Below are positions 13,133 to 20,326 of a stretch of DNA of 25,342 nt, in pieces. The stretch's first letter is position 1, and every line of letters starts with the position of its first letter. The DNA comes from a virus, in IMG/VR virus record IMGVR_UViG_3300033149_007541, positions 1 through 25,342 of that record; one strand, given 5' to 3'. The translations under genes and the position numbers were made by a program. A model generated the notes under the pieces. It was not told where the DNA came from, searched no databases, and saw only the letters and a program-made list of their open reading frames with translations.

Positions 13133-14629
13133 GTGAGGTTGCAACGCATAGGCTGGCCGTTCCCGTTCGCGGGGATAGTAACCGAGCTCTCCGAGGCGCA
13201 CATGCCGCCGCAGGGGCTGGTCACCCTGGAGAACATGTATTATGCCAGCCCGCAGACGCTTCGGACGCGCGGTGGATTCGAGCGTATCGCGCGCAGCGCG
13301 AGCATGGGTCCGGTTCGCGTGATGTACTACTGGGACCACAATGATAGCCTGTTCTGGGCGGACGACGAAGGGCATCTGTGGGTGACCGCCATGGGCGGTG
13401 GCGGCTACAGCGGCCCCGTAGCGGGCGTACAGAACAAGGTTACCTCCATAGTAAGCCATGCCAACTACGACGAGCCCCCGAAGCTGTACGTGTGCGAGGA
13501 GCGCGGTGCTACGGGCGACCATACCGTTCACGTCTACGACGAAGCGTTGCATGCCGTCAAGCCGCTGGAAGGCACGAACGTGCCGACGGTGACGCGGCTC
13601 TGGAGCTGGCTGGGCAGGTTGTGGGGAACCTGCGACGACAGACATCCGGACCGCGTATATCATTCCGAGGCGGGCAACGCGGCGAACTGGGGAGGGATAT
13701 TCGGACAGGGCGGGGCATTCGACGTCGCAGCGGGGCGGGAAGGCAAGATCGTTGACTGGCTCATCTACCGTCGGAATCTTTACATTCTGAAGCAACGAGC
13801 GGTCTTCGTGCTGCTGGGGAACAACCCGCTGAACTTTCGCTTGCAGCCGTTCGAGCGCTGTGTGGGCACCGTACTCGGAGGAGCGGCGGATTGCAGCGCC
13901 GGTGCCTTATATCTGACCGACAACGGAATCTGGACGCTCGGCAAGGGATACGGCGGTGAGGGCCACAATCTTGCCCGCTGGCCTTCCGGCAGCCTGATTC
14001 CTCTGCTCCCCAGTGCACAGGCCGACTATGCGTTCGGGCTCAATGCATACCTTGTCGTCAGCCCGCAGGCGCGATGGGAGTGCCTGACGGCGCTTCGAAG
14101 GCCAAGCGTTTCGTCTTCGTCGTCTTCGTCTTCGTCGAGCGCCCAGCCCGAATACACCAGGCCTGTGATATGGCTGTCTTCGCACGACAATCGCCCGGAC
14201 GCCTGGGCTGTCTTTACGACGCCGGAGCCGTTCTACTCGGTCTACCAGGGAGAAGACCTTTTGTTCGGCGGCAACGGCGCGGTATACCGCTACAGTTCGG
14301 ACGGCCTGAGAGACGACGGGGAGGAGTACGCATGCGGCTTCAGGACGGCGAGCTGGAATCTGGGAACCAGCAAGCCGCGGAAGGAGTTGATGCTCGTTGA
14401 GGGTAATCTGAACGCGTCGGACGGCGGCAGAGTCCGGCTGAGACTGTACCGCGATGGTGAGACGACGCCGGTGTTTTCCGAGACGCTGGCCCCCGGTGAA
14501 CGGAACCTGCGGCGCTTCAACTTCAGCTGCGAGCGCCTGGCGGTGGAGCTCATTTACGAGCAGCTCGCACAGCCGTGCTGGTTTACTGACAAGTCGTTCT
14601 GGCTGAGCTTGGGAGCGGACGTGCTCTAA
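13133..14629 (+). CDS. Tail nozzle/hub-like protein (podovirus tail tube)
   Basis: The call gives 498 residues from a GTG at 13133 with GGAG nine bases upstream. The N-terminus (PFPFAGIVTELSEAHMPPQG, then NMYYASPQTLRTRGGFERI) has the pattern seen in nozzle proteins of short-tailed phages (FP-x-x-G...P...A...L-x-N...LR-x-R-x-G). Repeated beta segments with W and G (for example LWSWLGRLWGTCDDRHPDRV, RRNLYILKQRAVFVLLGNNP and LYLTDNGIWTLGKGYGGEGH) suggest a beta-propeller. Ten consecutive serines occupy residues 327-336. The adaptor gene precedes it and the Cys-rich gene follows with a TAATG overlap. The call is a structural inference. Confidence 0.68.
   Translation: MRLQRIGWPFPFAGIVTELSEAHMPPQGLVTLENMYYASPQTLRTRGGFERIARSASMGPVRVMYYWDHNDSLFWADDEGHLWVTAMGGGGYSGPVAGVQNKVTSIVSHANYDEPPKLYVCEERGATGDHTVHVYDEALHAVKPLEGTNVPTVTRLWSWLGRLWGTCDDRHPDRVYHSEAGNAANWGGIFGQGGAFDVAAGREGKIVDWLIYRRNLYILKQRAVFVLLGNNPLNFRLQPFERCVGTVLGGAADCSAGALYLTDNGIWTLGKGYGGEGHNLARWPSGSLIPLLPSAQADYAFGLNAYLVVSPQARWECLTALRRPSVSSSSSSSSSSAQPEYTRPVIWLSSHDNRPDAWAVFTTPEPFYSVYQGEDLLFGGNGAVYRYSSDGLRDDGEEYACGFRTASWNLGTSKPRKELMLVEGNLNASDGGRVRLRLYRDGETTPVFSETLAPGERNLRRFNFSCERLAVELIYEQLAQPCWFTDKSFWLSLGADVL
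14111..14140 (+). repeat. Ten-serine codon tract inside the nozzle gene
   Basis: The tract uses TCG and TCT codons in a near-repeat and ends in AGC. It inserts a flexible serine segment between two beta-rich parts of the protein. Comparable serine stretches occur at the end of the capsid protein and in the next gene. Confidence 0.8.
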
Positions 14630-15972
14630 TGGACCTGGTGTGGTGCGAATATCGCTGGCCTTTCTGGCAATGGGAGGAGCCCGACCCGGTTGGCGCCGAC
14701 GGTCTGCCCGAAGGTTGGGAATACGGGCCGGACGGGCCGATGCCCATACCCAGCAGCTCGTCCTCGCCTGCACCCGAACCCGAGCCTTCTCCCGGCGGTT
14801 CCCCGGGTCCGTCTCCAGGTCCTTCGTCGGAAGGCCCATCCGTCTCTTCTTCGCTTGCACCCTGTCCGGCGGACTGCTCGGACTGTCAACCCACACTGTT
14901 CGTGTATATCCCCCCGGACTCCCCGGTGCATGCGGGATGTTACCCGGTATGGCGCGTTGGTGAAAGTTGTGAGTGGCAAAGGAATGAGGGCAGCTTTGAT
15001 ATCACGCTCTACTGTGACAGCGAGCGATGCAGATGGACGGTGAGGTTGCGGGACTATGAGAATCGGTACGTATGCTGGTGGCAGCATCCGACGCCGGTGC
15101 ACGAATGCCCATGGCTGGACGATTATCCGTTCCGGACTTCATGGTCGGAGAGTGGCACCGCTCCATGCCAAGCACCATGCCCATCCGTGCGCGTATCAAG
15201 CATTCCGTGCCCCTTGAGTGACGACCTATGCGGAACCTGCGCCGACCGGTACTGCGTCGAGATTGATGGGGTGACCTGCGCCGATGACCCGCTCCACGAT
15301 GCTGATCCCAATGGCCTCTATACCGTCTCACGTCTGGATGTGGATGAGGATATCTGTTTCTGGGAATCGGTCCCTACGAACGAGCGGCCGTACAGAGTGC
15401 AGCTTTTCCGCCTATTCTCGTACTGGGCGATTCTGCTGACTGGGCCGGGCGTGCCTCACTGCTTCTGGTACCGGCCGAATGACGAGCCTTCCGGGGGCTC
15501 ATCTTCGCCGGGGCCGACGGACCTTTGCCCGCCGACGGGACTGGATTGGTGGTCACCCGTCCTGGACCAGGACGAATGCTGCGGCTCGGCGCGGGTGCTT
15601 CACGACGGCGGCTGCGGCACGGGTGGGCCAAGTTCACCAGGCGCAGCAAGTTCAGCAGGGACGAGCTCACCAGGCGCAGCAAGTTCACCAGCAGCGAGTT
15701 CGCCGGCCCCAGCTGCCGACTGTTGCTACGACTGTTACTGGGTCTACGACACCGGCTCGCCGCCGGGCACCGTGCAGCTCGACTGCGACGGCGGCGGTGT
15801 CTGCGCGCCGAGGGAGGGGTGCTCCGAGGCGACGGGCACGTGCACCTACAACTTGACGGGTAACAGGCAGGTTGCCGCGCCGCCAACCTGCGAGATGGCG
15901 CCCTGCACCGGCGACCTGGGCACCGGCGACTGGCACCGGTACGACTACGCGAGCGACAACTGCGCGGTCTAG
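14629..15972 (+). CDS. Cys-rich modular protein with Ser/Pro linkers (candidate virion surface protein)
   Basis: This is a 447-residue protein with 33 cysteines, far above phage norms. After a Trp-rich start and a Ser/Pro/Glu/Gly linker (residues about 40-76) come two similar modules at about 79-175 and 201-285. Each begins with a C-x-x-C cluster, then Y/F-V, a G-x-Y or GCY turn, a C-x-W or C-F-W segment, an I-x-L or V-x-L strand and a W-x-V-x-L or W-A-I-L-L strand. A second Ser/Ala/Pro/Gly linker (about 331-362) leads to a third Cys-dense end (ADCCYDCYWVYDTGSPPGTV). The start overlaps the previous stop (TAATG). It is probably a disulfide-stabilised tail or decoration protein; no named family is recognised. 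Confidence 0.7.
   Translation: MDLVWCEYRWPFWQWEEPDPVGADGLPEGWEYGPDGPMPIPSSSSSPAPEPEPSPGGSPGPSPGPSSEGPSVSSSLAPCPADCSDCQPTLFVYIPPDSPVHAGCYPVWRVGESCEWQRNEGSFDITLYCDSERCRWTVRLRDYENRYVCWWQHPTPVHECPWLDDYPFRTSWSESGTAPCQAPCPSVRVSSIPCPLSDDLCGTCADRYCVEIDGVTCADDPLHDADPNGLYTVSRLDVDEDICFWESVPTNERPYRVQLFRLFSYWAILLTGPGVPHCFWYRPNDEPSGGSSSPGPTDLCPPTGLDWWSPVLDQDECCGSARVLHDGGCGTGGPSSPGAASSAGTSSPGAASSPAASSPAPAADCCYDCYWVYDTGSPPGTVQLDCDGGGVCAPREGCSEATGTCTYNLTGNRQVAAPPTCEMAPCTGDLGTGDWHRYDYASDNCAV
15634..15687 (+). repeat. Direct repeat in the Ser/Ala/Pro linker
   Basis: A 21-base unit at 15634-15654 recurs without change at 15667-15687, an offset of 33 bases. It encodes SPGAASS-type linker sequence. Near-copies continue to about 15714. 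Such repeats allow the linker length to vary by recombination or slippage. Confidence 0.8.
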
Positions 15973-15982
15973 GGAGGACGCA

Positions 15983-16105
15983 ATGGCTGACATAAAGTGC
16001 AAGTACGCGGTGCACCAGAGCGAGCACATCGTCACCTGCCAGCAGCTGTGCCTGCGGCGTGGGAAAGGCGATATGCCGCCGGTGCCTCGGCGGCGGCTGG
16101 AATAG
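15983..16105 (+). CDS. 40-residue Cys-containing small protein
   Basis: GGGAGG lies just before the ATG at 15983. The frame reads MADIKCKYAVHQSEHIVTCQ, then QLCLRRGKGDMPPVPRRRLE. Three cysteines and two histidines could bind a metal. An overlapping frame starting near 16059 supplies a further C-x-x-C pair, so the true product may be different (see findings). It lies at the junction between the Cys-rich virion gene and the glycosyltransferase block. Confidence 0.5.
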   Translation: MADIKCKYAVHQSEHIVTCQQLCLRRGKGDMPPVPRRRLE

Positions 16106-16112
16106 AGGCAAT

Positions 16113-16418
16113 GTGGAGGACAGCCCCGAAATGCTCCGGCTCGCCATCAATGCGCTGAAAGGCCGCATCATGGGCGGGGACTGCCCGCGCTACCAGCGAC
16201 ACAACCCGTTCGACGTGCGGGCGACCTTCGCGAAGCTGGCCTCGCTGGTGGACCGGACGGAGCTGCGCGAGGTTTACCGCGAGGCGCTGGACGCCTGGGC
16301 GCGCATCCGCCCGGAGGACGGCGGGCATGACGAGCTGACCGTAGCGGAGAAGGCCGAGCAGATAGCCACGGACCTGAGCCTGGAGAAGGAGCTTGAGGAT
16401 TGGGCGAAACTGGCCTAG
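16113..16418 (+). CDS. Hypothetical helical protein preceding the glycosyltransferase
   Basis: The call gives 101 residues from GTG at 16113 (AGAGG four bases upstream); ATG at 16131 with GGAGGAC nine bases upstream is equally possible, and the frame is open to 16059. The sequence is helical and charged (MLRLAINALKGRIMGGDCPR, then FAKLASLVDRTELREVYREA and KAEQIATDLSLEKELEDWAK). There are no membrane segments. The next gene overlaps its end by 19 bases. The function is unknown. Confidence 0.55.
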   Translation: MEDSPEMLRLAINALKGRIMGGDCPRYQRHNPFDVRATFAKLASLVDRTELREVYREALDAWARIRPEDGGHDELTVAEKAEQIATDLSLEKELEDWAKLA

Positions 16419-17668
16419 TGCTGGAAGCAGTGAAACGACGCCGGGACCGCAGAGCAGCCCGTACGGGCTTTTGCCGCTGGGCGAGGCCCCTGCCAGAGAG
16501 CGGCAACTGCAAGGGATGCCGTCGGCGCATTGAATGCCGGCACCCCGAAGTCGGACCGGTTATCGTCTCACAGCGGCATTGCAGGCAAATCTGCACACTT
16601 TGGGAAGACAGTGCGACGCTACGGGAGGCCACGGCGACCACACAGCGCGAGTTGCTGGTCGCGCCGCTCTCAGACGAGTTTCAACGGGACGCGGCGAAGC
16701 CAGTGTCGAAGGTGCGCCTGCGATGCTTTCTGTCGCCAGGTGACATCTTGATGTTGACGGCAGCCGTGAGAGACCTGCACAAGACGTTTCCGGGACGCTT
16801 CGTAACTGCCGTCCAAACGACCGCACCCGATATCTGGGAGAACAATCCGTACGTGACGCAACTGAGCGGCACGGATGGTCATGTGCGGACGGTAACCTGT
16901 CACTATCCACTGATACACGAGCCGTTCCAACGGACATGTCACTTCGTGCGTGGCTTTCACGAGTACCTCAGCAGGCAGCTGGGTGTGGCCATACCGGTTA
17001 CAGAGTACCGGGGCGATGTCCATTTGACTGGGGCTGAAAAGGAATGGCCTGCTGATTTGCTGGGAGATGCGCTTGCAACGGGGACGCGGTACTGGCTGGT
17101 CTTCGCGGGTGGAAAGCACGATTACACGGCGAAGTGGTGGCCGAGCGAATACTACCAGGCCGTAGTTGATAGCTTCCGGGAGCGTATTCAGTTCGTTCAA
17201 TGTGGCGGCAAGGGCGACTGGCATCCGCCGCTGGACGGCGTCGTGAACCTTGTCGGAAAGACAACGATAAGAGACGTGCTTCGGTTGGTATACAGCGCTG
17301 ACGGCGTGCTGTGCCCCGTCACTTTCGCGATGCATGCGGCGGCTGCCCTTCCGCGAGAGGACGGTTCGCTGCGTCCTTGTGTTGTGATTTCGGGGGCGCG
17401 GGAGCCGGCGAACTGGGAGCAGTACCCGGGCCACCAGTTTCTTCAGACCGTCGGCTGCCTGCCGTGTGCCAAGTCAGGCGCATGCTGGAGGTCGAGATGC
17501 CAGAAAGTGGGTGACGGTGACGAAAAGGACCGAAGCAACTTGTGCTCGGAACCCGTGGAGATGGGCGCGGCTGTAAGCTATCCGAAGTGCATGGTGATGA
17601 TAAAGCCGACAGACGTTGTCCGAGCAATAGAGAGGTACTATGAGTCCGGCATTCTCCACTATCTGTGA
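16400..17668 (+). CDS. GT9-like glycosyltransferase (heptosyltransferase superfamily)
   Basis: This is a 422-residue protein. SPGDILMLTAAVRDLHKTFP (112-131) and the following TAPDIWENNPYV match the N-terminal Rossmann half of ADP-heptose:LPS heptosyltransferases. The KWWPSEYYQAVVD segment (245-257), FVQCGG (265-270) and the glycine/hydrophobic stretch around VLCPVTFAMHAAAAL (303-317) match the donor-binding half. Such enzymes move an activated sugar to an acceptor. The N-terminus (residues 25-65) and the end (353-397: CLPC, ACW, C, LC, KC) add Cys clusters that could bind metal. The start is TTG at 16400 with AAGGAG eight bases upstream; GTG at 16418 is an alternative. The donor sugar is unknown. 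Confidence 0.75.
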   Translation: MGETGLVLEAVKRRRDRRAARTGFCRWARPLPESGNCKGCRRRIECRHPEVGPVIVSQRHCRQICTLWEDSATLREATATTQRELLVAPLSDEFQRDAAKPVSKVRLRCFLSPGDILMLTAAVRDLHKTFPGRFVTAVQTTAPDIWENNPYVTQLSGTDGHVRTVTCHYPLIHEPFQRTCHFVRGFHEYLSRQLGVAIPVTEYRGDVHLTGAEKEWPADLLGDALATGTRYWLVFAGGKHDYTAKWWPSEYYQAVVDSFRERIQFVQCGGKGDWHPPLDGVVNLVGKTTIRDVLRLVYSADGVLCPVTFAMHAAAALPREDGSLRPCVVISGAREPANWEQYPGHQFLQTVGCLPCAKSGACWRSRCQKVGDGDEKDRSNLCSEPVEMGAAVSYPKCMVMIKPTDVVRAIERYYESGILHYL

Positions 17669-18338
17669 CACAGAGAGTGTCCGTACACTGAATGTCAAAG
17701 TCGGCGGTCTCGTTCTGGAGGTGCGGCCAGGCACGTGGGATTCCACGCTGGGACGCATCATCATCGAGAATGACGAATATCAGATACGTTGCCTGAAGAA
17801 AGCGGGCAAAGACATACGGCGCATCGTTGACATCGGGGCGCATATAGGATGCTTCGCGCGACTTGCTTCAGAGCTGTGGCCTGATGCCGAGGTGCTGGCG
17901 TACGAGCCTGATGAGGAGAACTTCGAGCTTCTGAGGCGGAACATGCGCGGTCACAAGGCCAGGCTTGTGAGGGCCGCCGTGGTGGGCCGCGAAGGGGAGC
18001 TTGTGCCCTTCGAGTGCTACAGAGACAGGGGGGCGCCGGTGAATACAGGCGCGGGGAGGGTGGCCGAAACAGGCACGCACTACGTGAAGGCGGTGAGGCC
18101 GCAATGGGGAAGGGTAGACGTTCTCAAGCTCGATTGCGAGGGCCTGGAGGGAGAGATTCTGGAATACGCAGCGGCGCACGGGATGCTCGACGAGGTTGGC
18201 TGGGTGAGAGGAGAATGGCACGGGGCTGAGAATAGGCGGCGAGTCGTTGCCGCGCTTTCGGACACGCATGAGGTGCACACCTCGGCGAAAGTGCCGCAGC
18301 AGGGGTACTTCATAGCGCATTCCAGGAGGCGGCATTGA
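17640..18338 (+). CDS. FkbM-family methyltransferase
   Basis: This 232-residue SAM-dependent methyltransferase shows motif I IVDIGAHIGCFARLA (62-76), an acidic end of strand 2 (AYEPDEENFELLRRN, 87-101) and the FkbM-typical LKLDCEGLEGEIL (162-174). FkbM enzymes O-methylate sugars or polyketides. GAGAGG lies four bases before the ATG, and the gene overlaps the glycosyltransferase by 29 bases. A role in methylating a glycan made by its neighbours is inferred from context. Length and motif order are normal for the family. Confidence 0.85.
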   Translation: MSPAFSTICDTESVRTLNVKVGGLVLEVRPGTWDSTLGRIIIENDEYQIRCLKKAGKDIRRIVDIGAHIGCFARLASELWPDAEVLAYEPDEENFELLRRNMRGHKARLVRAAVVGREGELVPFECYRDRGAPVNTGAGRVAETGTHYVKAVRPQWGRVDVLKLDCEGLEGEILEYAAAHGMLDEVGWVRGEWHGAENRRRVVAALSDTHEVHTSAKVPQQGYFIAHSRRRH

Positions 18339-19546
18339 TGGCGAAAGGCTGCGGGCGAGCACAGAGAGGCTACTACGCAATGCCGTGGGTTCGGGCAAGC
18401 CTGGCGGGGCGAGTCGCGGCAATCGCGCAAGTTGTGCCGCCCGGCTCGCGGGTCGCGGACATAGGCTGCAACGACGGAACCGTGGGGATGGAACTGCTGA
18501 AGTCAGGGCTCGCGCAGGAGGTCTACGGCTACGACCTGGAGGACATCAGGCGGCCAGAGGCCCGCAGAGACAAGCGTTTCAAGTTTGAGGCGATTGACCT
18601 GAACAGGAGCCTGCCGCGCCTCAGCGACGTGGACGTGGTGCTGCTGCTTTCGGTTCTTCATCACTTATGGCCCGACGGGACGCCTCTGAGGCAGGCCCAG
18701 CTTTTAGAACTGGCGCTGAAGCAAGCGCACACCGTGATCTGTGATATGGGCTCAATGACGGAACCCCACACTCACAGCTGGAAGCGACGGCAGAGGCAGT
18801 TCTGGTCTTCCGACATTGCGATGGCAAAGGACCTTTTCCAGGAGGCACGGTACGCGTACCCGATTCACTGCTATCCTGCGCAGGGCGGGCGCCGTCTCAT
18901 GTGGAAACTGGGGGGACACAAGAAACGAGATGCTGACTATACCGTCATCGCTATGTATCGGCGGACGGTCGGCAGGGTGGGACAATGGTTGTACCGAGTC
19001 ACATCGTTGCAAGAGGCGCCCGTCCCGTGGGGGAGGAAAGCAGGCAGATTGTGTCCATTTGTCGTCTTCTACTGGCTCCGAGACGCTTCGACAGGCGAGG
19101 AGTTCTGGGCAAAACGGTACGGGAAGCGAAGCTACGCCGAGCTGGAATACCGCGTGGCACAGAGCGTGGCCCGTGCGCCGCACCTGGCGCTCGCGCCGAT
19201 AGCCGTGCACCAGGATTTCGGGCTTGTATATCCATTCTACGAGCAAGTACGCGCGACTGCGGCGCTGAACTACTCGCGGCGTCACTTGATGGAGCCAAGG
19301 CATAGAGAGGAATGCGAGCGGTTTGCCGCCACGCGCGTGAACGCCGCCGGGGTACGGCGGTGGCCGTTGGGGCGAATCTGCGACTTCCAGGCTGTCGCCA
19401 CAAAGTACGGCTTGATGTTCTACGATTTTGCACCCAACGATGAAGCAATAGTCCAGGCAACCAAAGAGGCGGAGGCTGTCAATGAAGTGTCCCCGGACGC
19501 AAGAGAGCTTGCCGGAGCAGGCTCACATGCTGGCAGAGGCATCTGA
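18338..19546 (+). CDS. SAM methyltransferase with extra C-terminal domain
   Basis: This is a 402-residue protein. The N-terminal half is a class I methyltransferase, with RVADIGCNDGTVGMELL (38-54), VYGYDLEDI (62-70) and the DVDVVLLLSVLHHLW motif (97-111). The half after about residue 210 is a second domain. FWAKRYGKRSYAELEYRV (256-273), LALAPIAVHQDFGLVYPFYE and YGLMFYDFAPND (357-368) recall the Lys, Glu and hinge region of kinase-like folds, but no HxD catalytic loop is seen, so this is weak. A methyltransferase-kinase order is known in WbdD, which ends O-antigen chains. ATG at 18338 has AGGAGG eight bases upstream and overlaps the FkbM stop (TGATG). Confidence 0.75.
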   Translation: MAKGCGRAQRGYYAMPWVRASLAGRVAAIAQVVPPGSRVADIGCNDGTVGMELLKSGLAQEVYGYDLEDIRRPEARRDKRFKFEAIDLNRSLPRLSDVDVVLLLSVLHHLWPDGTPLRQAQLLELALKQAHTVICDMGSMTEPHTHSWKRRQRQFWSSDIAMAKDLFQEARYAYPIHCYPAQGGRRLMWKLGGHKKRDADYTVIAMYRRTVGRVGQWLYRVTSLQEAPVPWGRKAGRLCPFVVFYWLRDASTGEEFWAKRYGKRSYAELEYRVAQSVARAPHLALAPIAVHQDFGLVYPFYEQVRATAALNYSRRHLMEPRHREECERFAATRVNAAGVRRWPLGRICDFQAVATKYGLMFYDFAPNDEAIVQATKEAEAVNEVSPDARELAGAGSHAGRGI

Positions 19547-20303
19547 AAGGCTCTTCATTGTTCTGGATGCGTGCCGGTACGATGAATTTGCCCGAATCTG
19601 CTCAGGGTCCCAATGCGTACGTTCCTGCGGCTCCTGTACCGGCGACTGGCTAAGGGCGTTGATGGGTTGGCTTAGAACACGAAAACCGGTGTACTTCACT
19701 GCGAATCCCGTTCCGAGCAATGTTCTGAAGAAGGCTCAGGCTGTTCGCACAGTGGACTTGTGGCGTCGGCACTGGGGTCTTCACTCGGACGCGTTGATTC
19801 CCTCTGTGCACCCGGAATCGGTCAACGCAGTAGTGGTAAACAAATGGGCTGAGCTAAAGGATAAGGTTGTCGTGGTTCATTATTTACAGCCGCACATGCC
19901 GTACATTGGCGGCTCCGGCCTTGGCTTCGTGAACTGGGGACCCAACTGCGGTGGGACGTTGGGAGATGCCCTGCGCACCTATCCGACGCTGCACAGTGCA
20001 GTGAAGCGGGCCGAACTCAGCTGGAAGCGTGTTCGAGAGGCATATCGGGCAAATCTGCGCCTGGCCTGGCGGGCCGCCTATAATCTTGTCCACTCTGTCA
20101 GGGTTCCAGCGATAGTCACTTCAGACCATGGGGAGTTTCTGGGTGAGAACGGCGAGTTTGGGCATCCAGGCGGCATTCACGACGCGCGATTGCGTCGCTA
20201 CGCCAATCATAACATATTGCGCGAAGTGCCGTATCTCAAGCTGGAACCTGAGGCGCGTGTGCAAACTGTTGAACAGAGACTTGCGGCGCTTGGTTACAGG
20301 TAG
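19482..20303 (+). CDS. Alkaline-phosphatase/sulfatase-superfamily protein
   Basis: This is a 273-residue protein. LFIVLDACRYDEF (24-36) carries the first metal aspartate (29). VVHYLQPHMPYIG (131-143) and AIVTSDHGEFLGENGEFGHP (210-229) carry the His and the Asp-His metal ligands (215, 216) of the alkaline-phosphatase superfamily. A CGSCTGDW segment near residue 53 may hold the nucleophile Thr. This superfamily includes sulfatases and phosphoglycerol or phosphoethanolamine transferases, so it may remove or add a charged group on a glycan. There is no signal peptide or membrane anchor. GGAGG lies six bases before the ATG, and it overlaps the previous gene by 65 bases. Confidence 0.75.
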   Translation: MKCPRTQESLPEQAHMLAEASERLFIVLDACRYDEFARICSGSQCVRSCGSCTGDWLRALMGWLRTRKPVYFTANPVPSNVLKKAQAVRTVDLWRRHWGLHSDALIPSVHPESVNAVVVNKWAELKDKVVVVHYLQPHMPYIGGSGLGFVNWGPNCGGTLGDALRTYPTLHSAVKRAELSWKRVREAYRANLRLAWRAAYNLVHSVRVPAIVTSDHGEFLGENGEFGHPGGIHDARLRRYANHNILREVPYLKLEPEARVQTVEQRLAALGYR

Positions 20304-20326
20304 CTAAACGAAGGAGCGTTGAGGGA

